From Acidobacteriota bacterium (GTDB taxonomy: Bacteria; Actinomycetota; Acidimicrobiia; Acidimicrobiales; SHLQ01), in NCBI GenBank assembly GCA_022562835.1, contig JADFOM010000111.1, forward strand, positions 1 through 7,666: a stretch of DNA of 7,666 bases, read 5' to 3'. The stretch's first letter is position 1; each line of letters opens with the position of its first letter. The position numbers and the translations under genes were made by a program. Below, one piece after another: positions 5,734 through 7,666 of the stretch. Below the pieces are notes generated by a model. The model was not told the DNA's origin. It saw only the letters and a program-made list of their open reading frames with translations, and ran no database searches.

Positions 5734-6834
5734 GTGGGTGCAACGAATCTTTACGAGGCACTAGGTGTCGCTCCGGACGCGTCCGACGATGAAATCAAGA
5801 GTGCCTACCGACGCCTCGCTCGTGATCTTCATCCGGATCGAAACCCCGGAGATGTCTCTGCCGAGGAACGCTTCCGAGAGGTAGCGGTGGCATACGAGAC
5901 CCTCGGCGACGCCGAGAAGAGGTCTGCCTATGACCGCTACGGAACCACCGATCCGCAGGCTCAGAACCCTTTCGGTGGCGGTCTTGGCGGTTTGTTCGAT
6001 GCGTTCATGGGTGGCGGTCAGGCGGGTTCTGGCGATCGAGGTCGATCGCGGGCCGGCGAACAGATCGAAACCCGCCTGGACATCGACCTCGTCGACGTGA
6101 TCTTTGGTGGTGAACAGACTGTGTCGGTGCGCACAGCGGTCGCGTGCGACCACTGTGAAGCGACCGGCGCCGAGCCGGGAACCTCTGCGATCACTTGTGG
6201 AGAATGCGCAGGTGCCGGCCAGGTCCGCCAGGTTCGCCAGACCTTTCTCGGTCAGATGGTGTCGGCCGCGACATGCAGGACTTGTAGCGGCCTAGGGGAG
6301 ATACTCACGTCACCTTGTTCGCACTGCGCTGGCGAAGGCCGCGAGATTGTAGAACGCGAGTTTGTCGTCGAGGTGCCGCAGGGCATCGAGGACGGGTCTA
6401 CGTTGCGCGTCACCGGCCGTGGCGCTGTTGGGTTCCGTGGTGGTGGCACCGGCGACTTGTACGTGCACGTGAGGGTGCGCCCCGACGAACGATTCGAGCG
6501 ACACGGTGCAGATCTAGTCACGGTGCTCCAGATAGCGTTCACGCAGGCGGCCCTAGGTGCAGAGGTCGTGCTCGAGACGTTTGACGGCGATCAGGTCGTC
6601 ACACTCGATCCTGGAGCGCAGACCGGTGATGTGCTGCGTCTGCGCGGTCTTGGAATGCCCGAGCTGCGTCGTCGACGACGCGGTGACATCTTGGTCCAAC
6701 TCGAGGTCGTGACACCGACAGCTCTTGATGAACGTCAGGCCGAGTTGCTCAACGAGCTCGCCGAACTACGTGGTGAGGAAATTTCTCCGCCGGAGTCCGG
6801 TGTTCTCGGCAAGCTCCGCTCTGCCTTTCGATGA
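5734..6834 (+). CDS. dnaJ: Type I chaperone DnaJ (Hsp40), DnaJ2-like
   Basis: DnaJ delivers unfolded proteins to DnaK and stimulates its ATPase. The 366-residue protein has the complete type I layout: J domain (about 5-70) with HPD at 33-35, a short Gly/Phe region (about 79-100), a zinc domain with Cys pairs 138/141, 155/158, 181/184 and 195/198, then the C-terminal substrate-binding domains with VPQGIEDGSTLRVTGRG. The first zinc repeat is CDHCEATG, with Ala where the usual CxxCxGxG has Gly; the other three are regular, and all eight Cys are present. The ending GVLGKLRSAFR resembles DnaJ2 of actinobacteria, encoded with hrcA rather than dnaK. The start is GTG 5734: it gives the conserved N terminus, AGGTGG precedes it, and no other in-frame start lies close upstream. 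The stop overlaps rsmE by ATGA. Confidence 0.96.
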   Translation: MGATNLYEALGVAPDASDDEIKSAYRRLARDLHPDRNPGDVSAEERFREVAVAYETLGDAEKRSAYDRYGTTDPQAQNPFGGGLGGLFDAFMGGGQAGSGDRGRSRAGEQIETRLDIDLVDVIFGGEQTVSVRTAVACDHCEATGAEPGTSAITCGECAGAGQVRQVRQTFLGQMVSAATCRTCSGLGEILTSPCSHCAGEGREIVEREFVVEVPQGIEDGSTLRVTGRGAVGFRGGGTGDLYVHVRVRPDERFERHGADLVTVLQIAFTQAALGAEVVLETFDGDQVVTLDPGAQTGDVLRLRGLGMPELRRRRRGDILVQLEVVTPTALDERQAELLNELAELRGEEISPPESGVLGKLRSAFR

Positions 6835-7508
6835 GACTGGTCTCACAGCCCGGTCCTCACGTTCTTGTCGACGACCTCGACAAGCCAGCGATAGACGATA
6901 AGACAATCCATCACCTCAAACGGGTGTTGCGGCTCCGCGACGGCGACGAGTTCACGGTCGGCAACGGTGAAGGAGCATGGCGATCCGCCCGATTCGGTGA
7001 CGCCGTCGAAGCGGACGGAGACGTTGTCTTCGAAGCTGCACCCGCTTCCGCGATCACAGTGTGCTTTGCATTGCTCAAGGGCGGCCGCAACGAGCTGATC
7101 GTGCAGAAATTGACCGAGATCGGCGTGGATCTGATCGTCCCGATCGCGACGGAGCGCTGCGTGGTTCGCTGGGACGACGAGAAGTGTGTAGCTCAGCACG
7201 AGCGGCTTTCGCGGGTTGCAGCTGAAGCGACTATGCAGTCGCACCGAGCGTGGTTGCCGCGGGTCGAACACGTCGAGACATTCACGAGCGCGCTGGAACG
7301 CGGTGGGGCATGCATGGCCGACGTCCGTGCTCCGCTCGGCAACCCGGGCGGCGTCGTATTGATCGGGCCCGAGGGTGGATGGTCCGACGCCGAGCGCGGC
7401 GTCGCTGCACCATTGGTTGGACTCACCGACACTGTGTTGCGTGCTGAAACGGCGAGCATCGTGGCGGCAACGATGATGGTGAGCGCGCGTTCAGCGACGC
7501 AACGCTAG
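6831..7508 (+). CDS. rsmE: 16S rRNA (uracil-1498-N3)-methyltransferase RsmE
   Basis: RsmE methylates N3 of U1498 in helix 44 of 16S rRNA using S-adenosylmethionine, acting on the 30S subunit. The 225-residue protein has an N-terminal PUA-like RNA-binding part with HHLKRVLRLRDGD (27-39) and a SPOUT methyltransferase domain with a C-terminal trefoil knot. Key motifs are LLKGGRNELIVQKLTEIGVD (81-100), RVAAEATMQSHRAWLPRV (128-145), the cofactor loop GPEGGWSDAE (179-188) and LRAETA (203-208). Length is at the short end of the family but all motifs are present. The ATG lies inside the dnaJ stop (ATGA) and no Shine-Dalgarno sequence stands before it, so translation is probably coupled to dnaJ. This dnaJ-rsmE pairing is common in actinobacteria. 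Confidence 0.96.
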   Translation: MRLVSQPGPHVLVDDLDKPAIDDKTIHHLKRVLRLRDGDEFTVGNGEGAWRSARFGDAVEADGDVVFEAAPASAITVCFALLKGGRNELIVQKLTEIGVDLIVPIATERCVVRWDDEKCVAQHERLSRVAAEATMQSHRAWLPRVEHVETFTSALERGGACMADVRAPLGNPGGVVLIGPEGGWSDAERGVAAPLVGLTDTVLRAETASIVAATMMVSARSATQR

Positions 7509-7515
7509 TCCTTTA

Positions 7516-7528
7516 CCACGATTCGTGG
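7516..7528 (+). terminator. Short hairpin after rsmE, possible weak terminator
   Basis: CCACG (7516-7520) pairs with CGTGG (7524-7528) around ATT, seven bases after the rsmE stop. The stem is short and no clear T tract follows, so an operon end here is only possible. Confidence 0.25.
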
Positions 7529-7540
7529 GCCCGTCTTGCG

Positions 7541-7612
7541 CGCCTAGCGGCGAGGGACCTACTCTCCCTGCACCGTCACTCGCTATAGCTATCTATCTCT
7601 GCTGTGAGCGAG
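7541..7612. repeat. Cluster of small inverted repeats after rsmE
   Basis: Three further inverted repeats lie in a row: CGCC/GGCG (7541-7544, 7549-7552), AGGGA/TCCCT (7553-7557, 7565-7569) and CTCGCT/AGCGAG (7579-7584, 7607-7612). The last encloses an A/T-rich spacer with the palindrome ATAGCTAT (7585-7592). The spacer could contain a promoter for the next gene, but no good hexamer pair is evident. Each repeat alone is within chance for GC-rich DNA. Confidence 0.3.
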
Positions 7613-7654
7613 ATGCGCGGTTGGCGGTGTGGCGGCTAAACCTCTCGGAGCGGG

Positions 7655-7666
7655 ATGATGATGGAT
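7655..7666 (+). CDS. Possible start of the next gene (edge of window)
   Basis: Three consecutive in-frame ATG codons (7655, 7658, 7661) follow a GGAG at 7647-7650, giving spacings of 4, 7 and 10 bases. This is a good translation start context, but only four codons are visible, so the product cannot be named. In other actinobacteria rsmE is often followed by a HIT-family gene or phoH and ybeY; that is only a guess from context. Confidence 0.3.

Overview
The window reads as housekeeping chromosome from a high-GC Gram-positive bacterium (Actinomycetota). The supporting signs are many GTG/ATG starts, 4-base ATGA gene overlaps, GC-rich third codon positions, and two gene blocks known from actinobacteria: holA / rpsT (opposite strand) / lepA, and hrcA-dnaJ-rsmE. 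Mycobacterium tuberculosis has the same genes in similar order (as I recall, around Rv2413c-Rv2404c and Rv2374c-Rv2372c). The moderate GC (about 60% by eye) and the shortened spacing suggest a non-mycobacterial lineage, possibly Acidimicrobiia, but this is inference. No mobile element, CRISPR array, tRNA or rRNA was seen.

Layout. Positions 1-210 (minus strand) hold the start of an exported protein cut by the window edge: a clear signal peptide, then a Cys-x-Cys mature N terminus like the TIMP/netrin-type bacterial family. It diverges from a two-gene plus-strand unit (311-2181): a FolP2-type dihydropteroate synthase homologue whose pterin/diphosphate loop is altered, overlapping by ATGA with holA (DNA polymerase III delta). 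rpsT (ribosomal protein S20, minus strand, GTG start) converges on holA and diverges from lepA (elongation factor 4, 2601-4385). After a 161-base gap with overlapping hairpins comes hrcA (4547-5572), then another 161-base gap, then dnaJ (5734-6834, GTG start) overlapping rsmE (6831-7508) by ATGA. The last 158 bases hold several small inverted repeats and what may be the start codon of a further gene.

Themes. holA belongs to replication. rpsT, lepA and rsmE concern the small ribosomal subunit and translation. hrcA and dnaJ are heat-shock repressor and Hsp40 co-chaperone. I found no new defence or metabolic system. The items most worth a second look are the FolP2-type protein with a non-canonical active-site loop, the truncated secreted Cys-x-Cys protein missed by simple ORF calling, the absence of a recognisable CIRCE operator next to hrcA, and the structured gaps around lepA, hrcA and rsmE.
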